DNA of 54,424 nucleotides, taken from JAKAGZ01 sp964595355. Its GTDB lineage: Bacteria > Bacteroidota > Ignavibacteria > Ignavibacteriales > Ignavibacteriaceae. The notes under the pieces are model-generated. The model did no database searches. It was not told where the DNA came from and saw nothing but the letters and a program-made list of their open reading frames with translations. Shown in pieces: positions 16,287 through 24,938 of the stretch. The stretch's first letter is position 1. Every line of letters begins with the position of its first letter. The stretch is from positions 1 to 54,424 of the forward strand of contig CAZQQD010000008.1 of NCBI GenBank assembly GCA_964595355.1. The letters are read 5' to 3'. Position numbers and translations under genes: made by a program.

Positions 16287-17282
16287 TTAATCAAACAATG
16301 TCTCATCCGGTTTATCATTTGTTTTGGATGACAAATTATGTCTAAAAAGATCAGTTGAAGCAAGAGTGATAAATCGTGTCCATTTATTATCGCCTCTTAT
16401 TTCGGAAGATAGAGCATTTTTATAAGCATTTACTTTTGCACTTAATTCATCTGCTTGATAAAGAGTAATTGCTTCCAACGTTTTCGGAACAACGGGCGAA
16501 GCGAATTCCAATTTGCCCTGATGACTTAATATTATATGAAGAAGATTATTTTTTAGTTCCTCAGGAAATTCTTTTATTTTTTTTATTTCTTCATTAATAA
16601 TCATTGCAGCAATTACAATATGTCCGATCAACTTGCCTTTGTCAGTGTAACTAAAAGACGCATCAACTGACAATTCTTCAGTTTTGCCAAAGTCGTGAAT
16701 CATTGCGCCAACAATTAATAAATCCCTGTCTATCTCGGGATGAATGTCACACATCAGGTCACAGATTCTTATTATTTCCAGAGTATGCTCTATTAAGCCA
16801 TGAACGTATGCGTGATGCCATGATTTACCAGCGGGAGATTCTGAAAATTTCTTAAAATTCTTCTCATCAAAAACAATTTTCATTAATGATTTGAGATTAG
16901 AATCTGAAATTTTTTCTATTCTGTCAAAAAATTCTTTTTTCATCTTCTCCGGATCACGTTTTGATTTCGGAAGAAAATCTGAAATAGAAATACCTTCAGA
17001 TTCAGAAACCGCCTTAATAGAAGAAATATTGATCTGTGGGGTTCCCCTATAATCGTCCATTGACCCTTTTATTTTGGCTATATCTCCTACTTTAAAATTT
17101 TTATATATTGTTTCAAAATTATCCCAGATATTCGAATTGACAGTTAATGATCGATCTCCTAACTCAAGGCTAAGGTAGTCACTTCCATTTTTAGACGTTC
17201 TAATTTCAATATTTCTTATAACCAGATAATGGTCAACAGAATTATTTCTCTTTAATGTCGAAAGGTCATCCTGAGTAAGCAT
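16287..17282 (-). CDS. YhaM-like 3'-5' exoribonuclease (OB fold plus HD domain)
   Basis: A 331-residue protein. Residues 15-100 form an OB-fold nucleic-acid binding domain. From about residue 150 there is an HD phosphohydrolase-type domain with H-x-HGLIEHTLEI, the HD pair in IHDFGK and LSHQGKLEF near the end. This is the architecture of YhaM/CMP-binding factor, a Mn-dependent 3'-5' exoribonuclease. A GAGGGAG ribosome binding site precedes the ATG. The start overlaps the upstream UpxY gene by 17 nt, so translation is coupled. Confidence 0.87.
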   Translation of the reverse strand: MLTQDDLSTLKRNNSVDHYLVIRNIEIRTSKNGSDYLSLELGDRSLTVNSNIWDNFETIYKNFKVGDIAKIKGSMDDYRGTPQINISSIKAVSESEGISISDFLPKSKRDPEKMKKEFFDRIEKISDSNLKSLMKIVFDEKNFKKFSESPAGKSWHHAYVHGLIEHTLEIIRICDLMCDIHPEIDRDLLIVGAMIHDFGKTEELSVDASFSYTDKGKLIGHIVIAAMIINEEIKKIKEFPEELKNNLLHIILSHQGKLEFASPVVPKTLEAITLYQADELSAKVNAYKNALSSEIRGDNKWTRFITLASTDLFRHNLSSKTNDKPDETLFD

Positions 17283-17838
17283 TATCTCCCTCTTTTAATA
17301 TTTGGAAATTGCTATCCTTGGGAATGTGTGTAATAATTGAGCGATTCAAGAGGTCAATTGAAACTGCGATTGTTTTTTTACCATCCTCGTATTCCTGTAC
17401 AACTCCTATAACTCCCTCGAAAGGTCCGTTTTTGATTGTTACCTTTCTGCCAGGTGTGAGCCCATCATGTAAAAATATTTCTGATTTAGTATTTAACATT
17501 TTTTTAAGATTATCAATTTGCCAGGTAGGGATTTTTGCAGCTCTTCCCTTGTCAAAAACGCATCTTACAATTGAATACTGTTCCAGCGCCAAAAGTCTTT
17601 CTTTTTCATCAGCATAAATGAATATATATCCCCTAATTACCGGCTCCGTAATTTTTTTTTTCCTATCACTCCATTGTCTTTCCTTTATTATAACAGGCAA
17701 GTAGTGTTTGACCCCAACAGCTTTCAATTGCTCCTCTGCTTTAAACTCCGATTTTGGTTTAGTATATAACGCAAACCAAGATTTTTCTTCAGCCGAAGAT
17801 TTGCTTTTCGTCTTTGTATCGATTTTTTCATCAAGCAT
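17266..17838 (-). CDS. UpxY/NusG-like transcription antiterminator
   Basis: A 190-residue NusG paralogue. The NGN domain (residues 18-120) begins WFALYTKPKSE and has YIFIYADE; the KOW motif is at about 130-160 (PGRKVTIKNGPFEGVIGVV). In Bacteroides, UpxY proteins let RNA polymerase read through long polysaccharide operons. Here it sits 13 nt after ugd, which makes UDP-glucuronate for such polysaccharides, so a link to surface sugar synthesis is likely, though no glycosyltransferase genes are adjacent. A lysine-rich N-terminal tail of about 17 residues precedes the NGN domain. Confidence 0.87.
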   Translation of the reverse strand: MLDEKIDTKTKSKSSAEEKSWFALYTKPKSEFKAEEQLKAVGVKHYLPVIIKERQWSDRKKKITEPVIRGYIFIYADEKERLLALEQYSIVRCVFDKGRAAKIPTWQIDNLKKMLNTKSEIFLHDGLTPGRKVTIKNGPFEGVIGVVQEYEDGKKTIAVSIDLLNRSIITHIPKDSNFQILKEGDNAYSG

Positions 17839-17851
17839 AAAACAATAACTT

Positions 17852-19186
17852 TTATTTATTAATAATAGAAGCCCTGCCTATTGAATAATAAGTAAATTGC
17901 TTTTCCCTCATTTTATCCAGATCGTATAGATTTCTACCGTCAAAAATCACAGACTCATTAAGCAATTCCTTTACTCTATCGAGATCAGGATTTCTAAATT
18001 CATTCCACTCAGTTACAATAATTAACGCATCACAATTTTTAATAGCGTCATAAGCGGTCTTTGCATATTCTATTTTTTTACCCAATTGTGCTTTAGTTGT
18101 TTCCATTGCCTCCGGGTCATATGCGGTAATCTTTGCCCCGTTATCAACTATTTTTCTTATCAGTGCTAAAGCCGGAGCGTCTCTTACGTCATCTGTGTTG
18201 GGCTTAAAGGCAAGTCCCCATAGTCCGAAATGCTTCCCTTTTATGTTTCCCCTGTAATGTTTTGACATCTTATTAAAGAAGAACTCAACCTGTCTTTTAT
18301 TAACTTCTATAACAGATTTTAATATTTTAAAGTCAAATTTATTTTCATTAGCAGTATTGACCAATGCAAAAACATCCTTGGGAAAGCAGGATCCTCCATA
18401 ACCGATGCCAGGAAATAAAAACCTTTTACCTATCCTTGAGTCAGAACCGATTCCTATTCGCACCTTATCAACTTCTGCTCCAGTTAGCTCACAGAGGTTT
18501 GCTATTTCATTCATAAAAGATATTTTTACGGCCAGAAAAGAATTTGCTGCATACTTAGTCATTTCTGCAGATTTTTCATCCATAAAATAAATTGGATTTC
18601 CTGATCTGACAAATGGTTCATATAATTGATCCAGAACTTTTCTGGATTTTTCACTACTTGTTCCAACAACAACTCGCTCCGGTTTCATAAAATCTTCAAC
18701 GGCCATACCTTCACGAAGGAATTCCGGATTCGATGCAACATCAAAATCAAAATCAGGTGCATGTTTTTTAATCACTGTTCTAACCTTATCACTCGTACCG
18801 ACGGGAACTGTACTCTTATCAACTATTATTTTAAACCCTATGTTCGGCTCATTCTTAAAAAGTCTTCCCAACTGATCAGAAACTCCCAAGACATATTTCA
18901 AATCTGCACTCCCATCTCCATCCTGTGGAGTGGGGAGACAAAGAAAAATTACTTCAGCTTTTTTAGTAGCTTCTTCCAAACTTGAGGTAAATTTTAATCT
19001 TTTATCTTTAATATTTCTTTCAAAAATTGTTTGCAGCCCCGGTTCGTAAATAGGGATAACCCCTTTTTTCAATTTTTCCAACTTTTTAAGATCCACATCT
19101 ACACATATAACATTATTACCTGTTTCGGCAAAACATGTACCTGTAACAAGTCCTACATACCCGGTACCAATAACTGCTATATTCAC
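17852..19186 (-). CDS. ugd: UDP-glucose 6-dehydrogenase
   Basis: A 444-residue enzyme of the UDP-glucose/GDP-mannose dehydrogenase family. The Rossmann motif GTGYVGLVTG is at residues 7-16, the catalytic Cys lies in GYGGSCFPKD, and the C-terminal UDP-binding domain contains FGLWGLAFKPNTDDVRDAP. It oxidises UDP-glucose to UDP-glucuronate with two NAD. The start is GTG with a perfect GGAGG 4 nt upstream. It is the first gene of ugd-upxY-yhaM. Confidence 0.96.
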   Translation of the reverse strand: MNIAVIGTGYVGLVTGTCFAETGNNVICVDVDLKKLEKLKKGVIPIYEPGLQTIFERNIKDKRLKFTSSLEEATKKAEVIFLCLPTPQDGDGSADLKYVLGVSDQLGRLFKNEPNIGFKIIVDKSTVPVGTSDKVRTVIKKHAPDFDFDVASNPEFLREGMAVEDFMKPERVVVGTSSEKSRKVLDQLYEPFVRSGNPIYFMDEKSAEMTKYAANSFLAVKISFMNEIANLCELTGAEVDKVRIGIGSDSRIGKRFLFPGIGYGGSCFPKDVFALVNTANENKFDFKILKSVIEVNKRQVEFFFNKMSKHYRGNIKGKHFGLWGLAFKPNTDDVRDAPALALIRKIVDNGAKITAYDPEAMETTKAQLGKKIEYAKTAYDAIKNCDALIIVTEWNEFRNPDLDRVKELLNESVIFDGRNLYDLDKMREKQFTYYSIGRASIINK

Positions 19187-19325
19187 TTGACCTCCGAAAT
19201 TTTTAGTGGTAAAATATAAACATTCCTGAATAGACTTGGAAGAATTATGCTCTGAATGCCAGACATAAGACGGGTAATCTGTTAATTAAAAAAATCTTTA
19301 TTAATAAATATTTGTCTGTTACACT

Positions 19326-19544
19326 TTAATTGAGGTGTAGAAATATCCACCTGAGAACTTTTACTTTTGAGTAAGTAACTAAAGACAAATCGCTTAATAA
19401 TCCCAAATGATTTAAGAGAGAAATCAGTTGATAGGGAAAGGATTCTTCTAACCTGAAAGAACCTGATGTTGTGCTGGATTTAAGTTTTGAAACGGTAAAT
19501 TTACTCTTTTTAGCTGAACCTGCAGTTGATTTTTTTTTTGCCAT
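19326..19544 (-). CDS. Hypothetical small basic protein
   Basis: A 72-residue frame with a Lys/Ser/Ala-rich start (MAKKKSTAGSAKKSKF) and a hydrophobic second half (YQLISLLNHLGLLSDLSL). An AGG lies 3-4 nt before the ATG. The first codons contain a run of ten A, so slippage or a sequencing length error is possible. The N-terminus resembles nucleic-acid-binding tails, but I recognise no family, and the frame could be spurious. Confidence 0.35.
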   Translation of the reverse strand: MAKKKSTAGSAKKSKFTVSKLKSSTTSGSFRLEESFPYQLISLLNHLGLLSDLSLVTYSKVKVLRWIFLHLN

Positions 19545-19804
19545 AGACCTAATCTTAAGAAGAGATTTTTAATTATTTAGAATATAATTATATATCCTTT
19601 TTGCATAAGCTATTCAAGAAAGGCTTCGATAATATTTAAATTATTAATAGGGGATATTTAACAGGATGATTGCTATAATCTCCCCCAAATTTTTTATTTG
19701 CGGAACCTTATCGAAAAACCTATGGTTTTATTACGTGTTCTTAATTTACTGAAACCGTAACCAATAAGTAGGTCATCACCTTTAAATTACTTCTATAGCA
19801 TATG

Positions 19805-20041
19805 TTACTTTGCCGGCACTCCTTCTTTATTGAATTCAATAACCTCAATAGGACAGCTCCACACGCATTTTGCGCAATTAGTACATCGTGGATCAATTAT
19901 AAAAATTTCTGCTTCTTTCAGCTCTATTGCATCTTCAGGACAAACACCGACACAGCAACCGCAAAAGTCACATTTATCAGGCAGAATATTTATCAAAAGT
20001 TTGCCGGTTTTTGCTTGTCTGTACATCTGATCTGCAGGCAA
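19805..20041 (-). CDS. 2x[4Fe-4S] ferredoxin
   Basis: A 78-residue protein with two bacterial ferredoxin motifs, CDFCGCCVGVCP and CTNCAKCVWSCP, each binding a [4Fe-4S] cluster. It is a cytoplasmic electron carrier. The first motif has an extra cysteine (CGCC). The start is probably TTG at 20041, since AGGGAAGAG lies about 6 nt upstream; an ATG at 20026 would remove the first five residues and is the alternative. No redox enzyme is adjacent, so the partner is unknown. Confidence 0.85.
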   Translation of the reverse strand: MPADQMYRQAKTGKLLINILPDKCDFCGCCVGVCPEDAIELKEAEIFIIDPRCTNCAKCVWSCPIEVIEFNKEGVPAK

Positions 20042-20143
20042 TATTTCTCTTCCCTTAGAAATTAACTATCAATAAATTAAATCTTTTAAGTCTTGAAGTT
20101 AGCTAAAGAATTTTTGAATTGAAAGTCTGACACAAAGCAAAAA

Positions 20144-20488
20144 TCAATAAACAATTTCGTTTTTATCGTCCGTTGGTTTAGGCGACCAGTCGATTCCGTC
20201 ACAAGGGACATATTCTTTTGTTGGATGTTTGTCGTGTTTCAAACAAAGTACAGCAGACTTATCAAAATTTTCACAGCTTGAACATAAAGTATCTTCTATT
20301 ATCTCCTTGTTCCTTTCAGTAAAAAGTCTGTAATGAATTATTGCGGGGTGAATAATTACGCCATAAAATGCCACGAGACTAACCGTCCACCAAAATTGGT
20401 AATCCAGATACCCTTTTAAAATCCAAATCAGTGGCATAACTATAGCCGTTCTTATAATCGCCCAAAAAACTAATTCTCCCAAGACCAA
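20144..20488 (-). CDS. Hypothetical two-TM protein with C-terminal cysteine motif
   Basis: About 114 residues. Two hydrophobic segments (about 5-25 and 32-52) suggest a membrane anchor. The soluble end carries four cysteines, CSSC, a later C in LCLKHD and a C in VPCDGIDW, spaced as in a small zinc- or iron-binding knuckle. The start is uncertain: TTG at 20488 is one choice, but TTG at 20482 has a better distance to AGGA. Not recognised as a named family. Confidence 0.6.
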   Translation of the reverse strand: MVLGELVFWAIIRTAIVMPLIWILKGYLDYQFWWTVSLVAFYGVIIHPAIIHYRLFTERNKEIIEDTLCSSCENFDKSAVLCLKHDKHPTKEYVPCDGIDWSPKPTDDKNEIVY

Positions 20489-20673
20489 ATCCTATAGAAT
20501 TGCTTAAGTTTCTATAAAATAAAAAATATTAACATTTTATTTTATAAGAAAGGTATTAAAAATGAAAAACCCCTGAAAAGAACTCGTTTCCAAATAGCTT
20601 AAAAGCTTATTTTATAAATAATAATTATTATATTGTTGCATAAAATTTTATCTTGCTTTTATACTGTGGAGTA

Positions 20674-20698
20674 GAAAAAACCTCGCGTTGGCGAGGTT
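20674..20698 (-). terminator. Terminator of the tRNA-Lys gene
   Basis: On the minus strand a perfect 8-bp GC-rich stem AACCTCGC/GCGAGGTT with a 4-nt loop runs straight into six T. It lies 24 nt after the tRNA. Confidence 0.92.
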
Positions 20699-20721
20699 CA
20701 AAAAGAGGCAAATTACTATCG

Positions 20722-20793
20722 TGAGCGCGGGTGGTTTCGAACCACCGACCCTCTGCTTAAAAGGCAGATGCTCTACCCCTGAGCTACGCGCCC
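20722..20793 (-). tRNA. tRNA-Lys (anticodon TTT)
   Basis: A 72-nt cloverleaf. The acceptor stem GGGCGCG pairs with CGCGCTC, the anticodon stem TCTGC/GCAGA encloses loop CTTTTAA with anticodon TTT, and the T arm has GGTTCGAAACC. The discriminator is A; CCA is not encoded and must be added by the CCA enzyme. The gene is flanked by its own terminator. Confidence 0.96.
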
Positions 20794-20924
20794 TAAAAAA
20801 ATGATAGTCTTTAATATAAGAATTTGAGGTTTTTTTTCCAAGCTTTTGCTCTGAAAGGTGAGCTAGCCGATTAACAATTAGATAAGTTTATAAAAAATAT
20901 AATTTTAGTATTTTTAAGACCAAT

Positions 20925-22289
20925 ATGATAAAAAACGCTAAAGTTCTTGTTTGTGATGATGACGAAACTCTTTGCTACCTTTTGAAAGAACAGCTCCTGG
21001 AAGAAAGTTTTGTTGTCGATACCGTTTATGACGGAAATCTTGCAATTGACGCAATTAAAGGAAAGAACTATGACTTGCTATTACTCGACCTAAATATGGG
21101 TGATGTTTCTGGTGAGGATGTTTTAAAATTTGTGGCCGATTATACTTCCTCACTGCAAGTAATAGTATTAACAGCGCAATCTGATGTTAAAAAAGCGATT
21201 GAGTGTATAAAAATGGGGGCGTACGATTTCATAAACAAGCCATATAACTTTGATGAATTATTGGTTACAATTAATCGTGCGCTTGAGCACAAAGAACTAC
21301 TTGTAAAGACTACTATACTGGCAAGTCAAGTAAATAAGAAATTATCAAATTCTATTATCGGCGAAAGCCCGGAACTACAAAAAATAATTAATCTTGCTAA
21401 CAAATCTGCTCTATCAGACTCAAATATTTTGATAGAAGGAGAAACAGGAACTGGTAAAGAACTATTCGCCGATTATATTCATAGACATTCAGCCAGGAGT
21501 GATAAGCCTTTTGTTGTAATCAACTGCGCATCACTGCCTGACCAATTGATAGAAAGTGAGCTGTTTGGTCATGAGAAAGGAGCTTTTACTGATGCAAAAT
21601 CAACCAAGCAAGGTCTGGTAGAAATTGCTCATGGAGGAACACTTTTTTTAGATGAAATTGGTGAATTAAGTTTATCGCTTCAACCCAAACTGTTACGTTT
21701 TCTGGAAAATGGAGAGTACAGAAGGATAGGAGGAGTTACCAATCTGACATCAAATGTTAGGGTAATTGGAGCAACTAACAGGAATCTTCTTGAAGAAGCT
21801 GACAATAAAAAATTCAGGCGTGATTTACTTTTCAGATTAAATGTGATCACTTTAACAATCCCTCCTATGAGAGAAAGAAAAGAAGACGTGCTTTTATTAG
21901 CCCGGCATTTTTTAGAAATAAAATCACCTATTAGGTCACCTAAAAAACTAACACCCGAAGCGGAAGAAGCGCTTTTGCATTATAGTTTTCCTGGCAATGT
22001 CAGAGAACTTGATCATATCATTGAAAGAGCCCTAATATTTGCTGAAGGAGAGTACATCCACGTTGAGGATCTGAACCTGCCCACAGACGCAACACAAAAA
22101 GTTCAGGAAGTTGAAGATAATACTCCCAAAATAGAACAAGTGCTGAGTATGGATGAAGTAGAAAAAAAACATATTGCTCACGCTTTAAAACAAAACAAAT
22201 GGGATAGAACACAAACTGCAAACCAGTTAGGAATAAGCCCTAAAACCCTCTACACTAAAATTAAAAAATACCAGATTAAGCAAGAATAA
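20925..22289 (+). CDS. NtrC-family sigma-54-dependent response regulator
   Basis: A 454-residue protein. The receiver domain covers residues 1-120 with phosphoacceptor Asp55. The AAA+ sigma-54 activator domain is at about 145-375, with Walker A GETGTGKE and Walker B GGTLFLDE. The Fis-type helix-turn-helix is at the C-terminus (KWDRTQTANQLGISPKTLY). The sigma-54-contact loop reads GAFTDA (219-224) in place of GAFTGA, a variant common in Bacteroidota regulators, so it is probably functional. It is 2 nt from the kinase at 22292 and next to the pilus locus, where a strong sigma-54 promoter stands (38161). A PilR-like role is therefore likely. Confidence 0.93.
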   Translation: MIKNAKVLVCDDDETLCYLLKEQLLEESFVVDTVYDGNLAIDAIKGKNYDLLLLDLNMGDVSGEDVLKFVADYTSSLQVIVLTAQSDVKKAIECIKMGAYDFINKPYNFDELLVTINRALEHKELLVKTTILASQVNKKLSNSIIGESPELQKIINLANKSALSDSNILIEGETGTGKELFADYIHRHSARSDKPFVVINCASLPDQLIESELFGHEKGAFTDAKSTKQGLVEIAHGGTLFLDEIGELSLSLQPKLLRFLENGEYRRIGGVTNLTSNVRVIGATNRNLLEEADNKKFRRDLLFRLNVITLTIPPMRERKEDVLLLARHFLEIKSPIRSPKKLTPEAEEALLHYSFPGNVRELDHIIERALIFAEGEYIHVEDLNLPTDATQKVQEVEDNTPKIEQVLSMDEVEKKHIAHALKQNKWDRTQTANQLGISPKTLYTKIKKYQIKQE

Positions 22290-22291
22290 AT

Positions 22292-24262
22292 ATGCTGGAG
22301 GGAATAGTTTCAAAATATAAACTAAAGAAGCTATTACAACATAGTCAGGATGCTTGTGCTATAACAGATAAGAATCGGGAATTAATATGGTATAATGATG
22401 AATTCAAAAATCTTTTTACTTCCGGACGATTAAAACAAAAAGGCTTTTCCGATTTATTAACAAGTTTTGATTTAAAGAAAATAAAAAATAATAAAACACA
22501 AGAATTAAATATAAAGCTAAAGCATAACTCAATGCCTGCTTCTATAAAAGTTCTTTCATCAAACAATAAAATTGACGGATATTTTATCAAAGTAAATGCC
22601 AGAGAAAAGAAAGAGAATAAGAAGACACCATCTGCAAAAAATGATTCTGAATTTGTACAGGAACTTCAAAACATCCTCACACTTTTAATAAAAGAAAGCT
22701 CATTAACAAAACTTTCAAATGAAATTCTTCAAAAATGTGTTTCACTTAGTAAAAGCGACTATTCTGTAATTGTATATAACGCTCAGAAAGATACTGAAGA
22801 ATATGATTTTTCAATTTATGATCACGACAACTACTTGTCTAATTTTGACGATATAAAAAAGGATATCGAATCTAACTTTTCATTTCTTAATAAATGGCTT
22901 AATGCAAATCGAAAATCTCTTAAAGGGAGCCAGTCACCAAATAACCTGGCTTCTACTCTGTCCAAACTGCTAAAATCTGAGTCTATTGTACTAACTCCTT
23001 GTATTTTTGATAATAAACATATTGCAACTATAATTGTTGGAAAAACCAAGGGAGGATATTCAGAATTTCAAATTAAAACAGTTGAGCAGTTTGCCGCCCT
23101 TTTAAGTTTTGCAATTACAAATTTCAGAACTAGAGAATTGAATACAGCTCTCGAATCCAGACTTCTACAAGCACAAAAGCTTGAAACTATAGGCAAGCTC
23201 TCTTCAGGTATGGCTCACGATTTTAGTAATCTGCTCTCAAGTATTTTTGGTAGTGTTAACCTTCTTAGGAAAAGAGTTCCTGATAATGAAAATATTGCAA
23301 AATTGATTGATAACATTGAGAGCTGTTCTGTAAGAGCAAGGGATCTGACAAAAGGATTGCTTTCATTTGGGAAACCAACCTCTAAAAGAAAAGAGTTGAT
23401 CAACCCAAACCTCCTTTTAAGTGAAATTTCAAAAGTGGTAAACCACACTTTCCCTAAAAGTATAGACTTTGAAAGTAACGTAGAGGAGGACCTTTATAAT
23501 ATACTTGGCAACAGCACTGAAATATATCAAATTTTGTTAAACCTTTGTGTGAACGCAAGAGAATCAATTGAAAAATCCGGAAAAATAACATTATCCAGTA
23601 AAAATATTAAGATAGATAAAAAAAATAATTTGCTTCATCCCTTGTTACAAACTGGAAAATACGTATGGTTTTCAGTCAGTGATACAGGCTCTGGAATATC
23701 GGAGGAAAATTTATTGAAAATTTTTGATCCGTATTTTTCAACGAAACTAAAAGAGAGTGGCTCTGGATTAGGGCTATATGTAACATATGGAATTATAAAA
23801 GCACATAATGGCGAGGTTGAAGTTTCAAGTAAAATTAATGAGGGAACGACATTTGATGTTTTTATCCCGGCATACGAACCCGCTGCACAAAAAGAAAGCA
23901 GAGAGGAAAAGATAATACTTCTTGCTGAAGATGAGGTTATGCTAAGTGATTTGTTAACAGAATTATTAGAAGCAGCCGGGTATAATGTCATAAAAGTGTA
24001 CAATGGAAATGAGGTAATTAAAGTTCTGACTGAAGAACTAAAGGTTGATATGGTTATTTTAGATTACAATATGCCCGGGATTAACGGGCTGGAGTGTTCA
24101 GAAAAAATTCGTAGCCTCAATTTGGATATGCCAATAATCCTTTCGTCCGGAAGTGTTTCAATAAATGATGAGGCGAGTTTAAAAAAGAAGGGGATAACAA
24201 GTATCGTTACAAAACCTTATGAGTTTGAGACACTACTTGCTACAATTCAAACACTGATTTAG
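22292..24262 (+). CDS. Hybrid histidine kinase (PAS/GAF, kinase, receiver)
   Basis: A 656-residue soluble kinase with no membrane segment. The N-terminal part is PAS-like (residues 10-100), followed by a GAF-like region at about 130-285. The phosphoacceptor His309 is in GMAHDFSNLL, the ATPase domain has NLCVNARES and DTGSGIS, and a receiver domain fills about 540-656 (LAEDEV ... VILDYNMPG). It starts 2 nt after the NtrC-type gene and is very likely its cognate kinase, sensing a cytoplasmic signal. Its stop faces the stop of the pilus-linked minus-strand operon 2 nt away. Confidence 0.9.
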   Translation: MLEGIVSKYKLKKLLQHSQDACAITDKNRELIWYNDEFKNLFTSGRLKQKGFSDLLTSFDLKKIKNNKTQELNIKLKHNSMPASIKVLSSNNKIDGYFIKVNAREKKENKKTPSAKNDSEFVQELQNILTLLIKESSLTKLSNEILQKCVSLSKSDYSVIVYNAQKDTEEYDFSIYDHDNYLSNFDDIKKDIESNFSFLNKWLNANRKSLKGSQSPNNLASTLSKLLKSESIVLTPCIFDNKHIATIIVGKTKGGYSEFQIKTVEQFAALLSFAITNFRTRELNTALESRLLQAQKLETIGKLSSGMAHDFSNLLSSIFGSVNLLRKRVPDNENIAKLIDNIESCSVRARDLTKGLLSFGKPTSKRKELINPNLLLSEISKVVNHTFPKSIDFESNVEEDLYNILGNSTEIYQILLNLCVNARESIEKSGKITLSSKNIKIDKKNNLLHPLLQTGKYVWFSVSDTGSGISEENLLKIFDPYFSTKLKESGSGLGLYVTYGIIKAHNGEVEVSSKINEGTTFDVFIPAYEPAAQKESREEKIILLAEDEVMLSDLLTELLEAAGYNVIKVYNGNEVIKVLTEELKVDMVILDYNMPGINGLECSEKIRSLNLDMPIILSSGSVSINDEASLKKKGITSIVTKPYEFETLLATIQTLI

Positions 24263-24264
24263 TT

Positions 24265-24936
24265 TCATTTGGGAATATTTTCATCTACATTAATCATTTT
24301 AATGTTCTTTGTGTAATCAGCCATCGTCGGATCTTTTATAGAATTCATATTGTTCAACACATCGTTTATTTCTTTTATTGCCAGTTCAATATAACTTAAT
24401 CTTTTATCTATAGCTTCTTTAGAAATTTTTTCTTTCGCAAGCTCCCTTCTTATTGCAGTAGCTGAAAGATTCATCAAGGTTAATGGTTGCTTGATTTTAT
24501 GATTCGCTGTTACCACCGTTGCGGCAAAAATACTTTGCTTCTCAGCCTTTATTAACAACTTTTGAGCATCTGATAATTTCAATGCCGAATTAACCCGCGC
24601 AAGCAATTCCACTTTATGAAACGGCTTTTTTATATAATCGAAGGCTCCAGCTTCCAGCCCCTCTTTCGTATCTTCTGCGCCTACTTTTGCTGTTACCAGA
24701 ATTATAGGAATATTTTTTGTCTTTTCATCATTTACAAGTGTTTTACAAACCTCAATACCCGTAATACCGGGCATCATAACATCAAGAAGAACCAGGTCTG
24801 GTGCTTCATTTCGAGCTTTTTCTATACCAGTCTCTCCATCGTAAGCTGTGATAACCTGATAATTTTCGTGTTCAAGTCGATCTTGAAGCATAAAAACATT
24901 TTCCGGTAAATCGTCTACAATTAATATTTTTTTCAT
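24265..24936 (-). CDS. Response regulator with orphan DHp-like (histidine phosphotransfer) domain
   Basis: A 223-residue protein. Residues 1-120 are a typical receiver with Asp52 in LLDVMMPG. Residues 130-205 form a helical hairpin with ANHKIKQPLTLM, an H-box of the HxxxQPL kinase type around His146, but no ATPase domain follows. It could act as a phosphotransfer hub, or dimerise with and take phosphate from the preceding kinase. It starts 2 nt after the 1178-residue kinase and is the last gene of the pilus-linked operon. The DHp reading rests on the H-box and helix pattern. Confidence 0.75.
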   Translation of the reverse strand: MKKILIVDDLPENVFMLQDRLEHENYQVITAYDGETGIEKARNEAPDLVLLDVMMPGITGIEVCKTLVNDEKTKNIPIILVTAKVGAEDTKEGLEAGAFDYIKKPFHKVELLARVNSALKLSDAQKLLIKAEKQSIFAATVVTANHKIKQPLTLMNLSATAIRRELAKEKISKEAIDKRLSYIELAIKEINDVLNNMNSIKDPTMADYTKNIKMINVDENIPK

Positions 24937-24938
24937 AG

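Noticed and set aside
19680..19740. AAAACC-TAT-GGTTTT hairpin as a ferredoxin terminator or small RNA
   Set aside because: Short AT-rich stem with only a weak T run; no further support.
20722..20793. tRNA-Lys lacking an encoded CCA as a degenerate tRNA
   Set aside because: All stems pair and many bacteria add CCA after transcription.
21579..21596. GAFTDA in place of GAFTGA as a sign of a dead sigma-54 activator
   Set aside because: This variant is common in Bacteroidota NtrC-type proteins, and Walker motifs and the Fis domain are intact.
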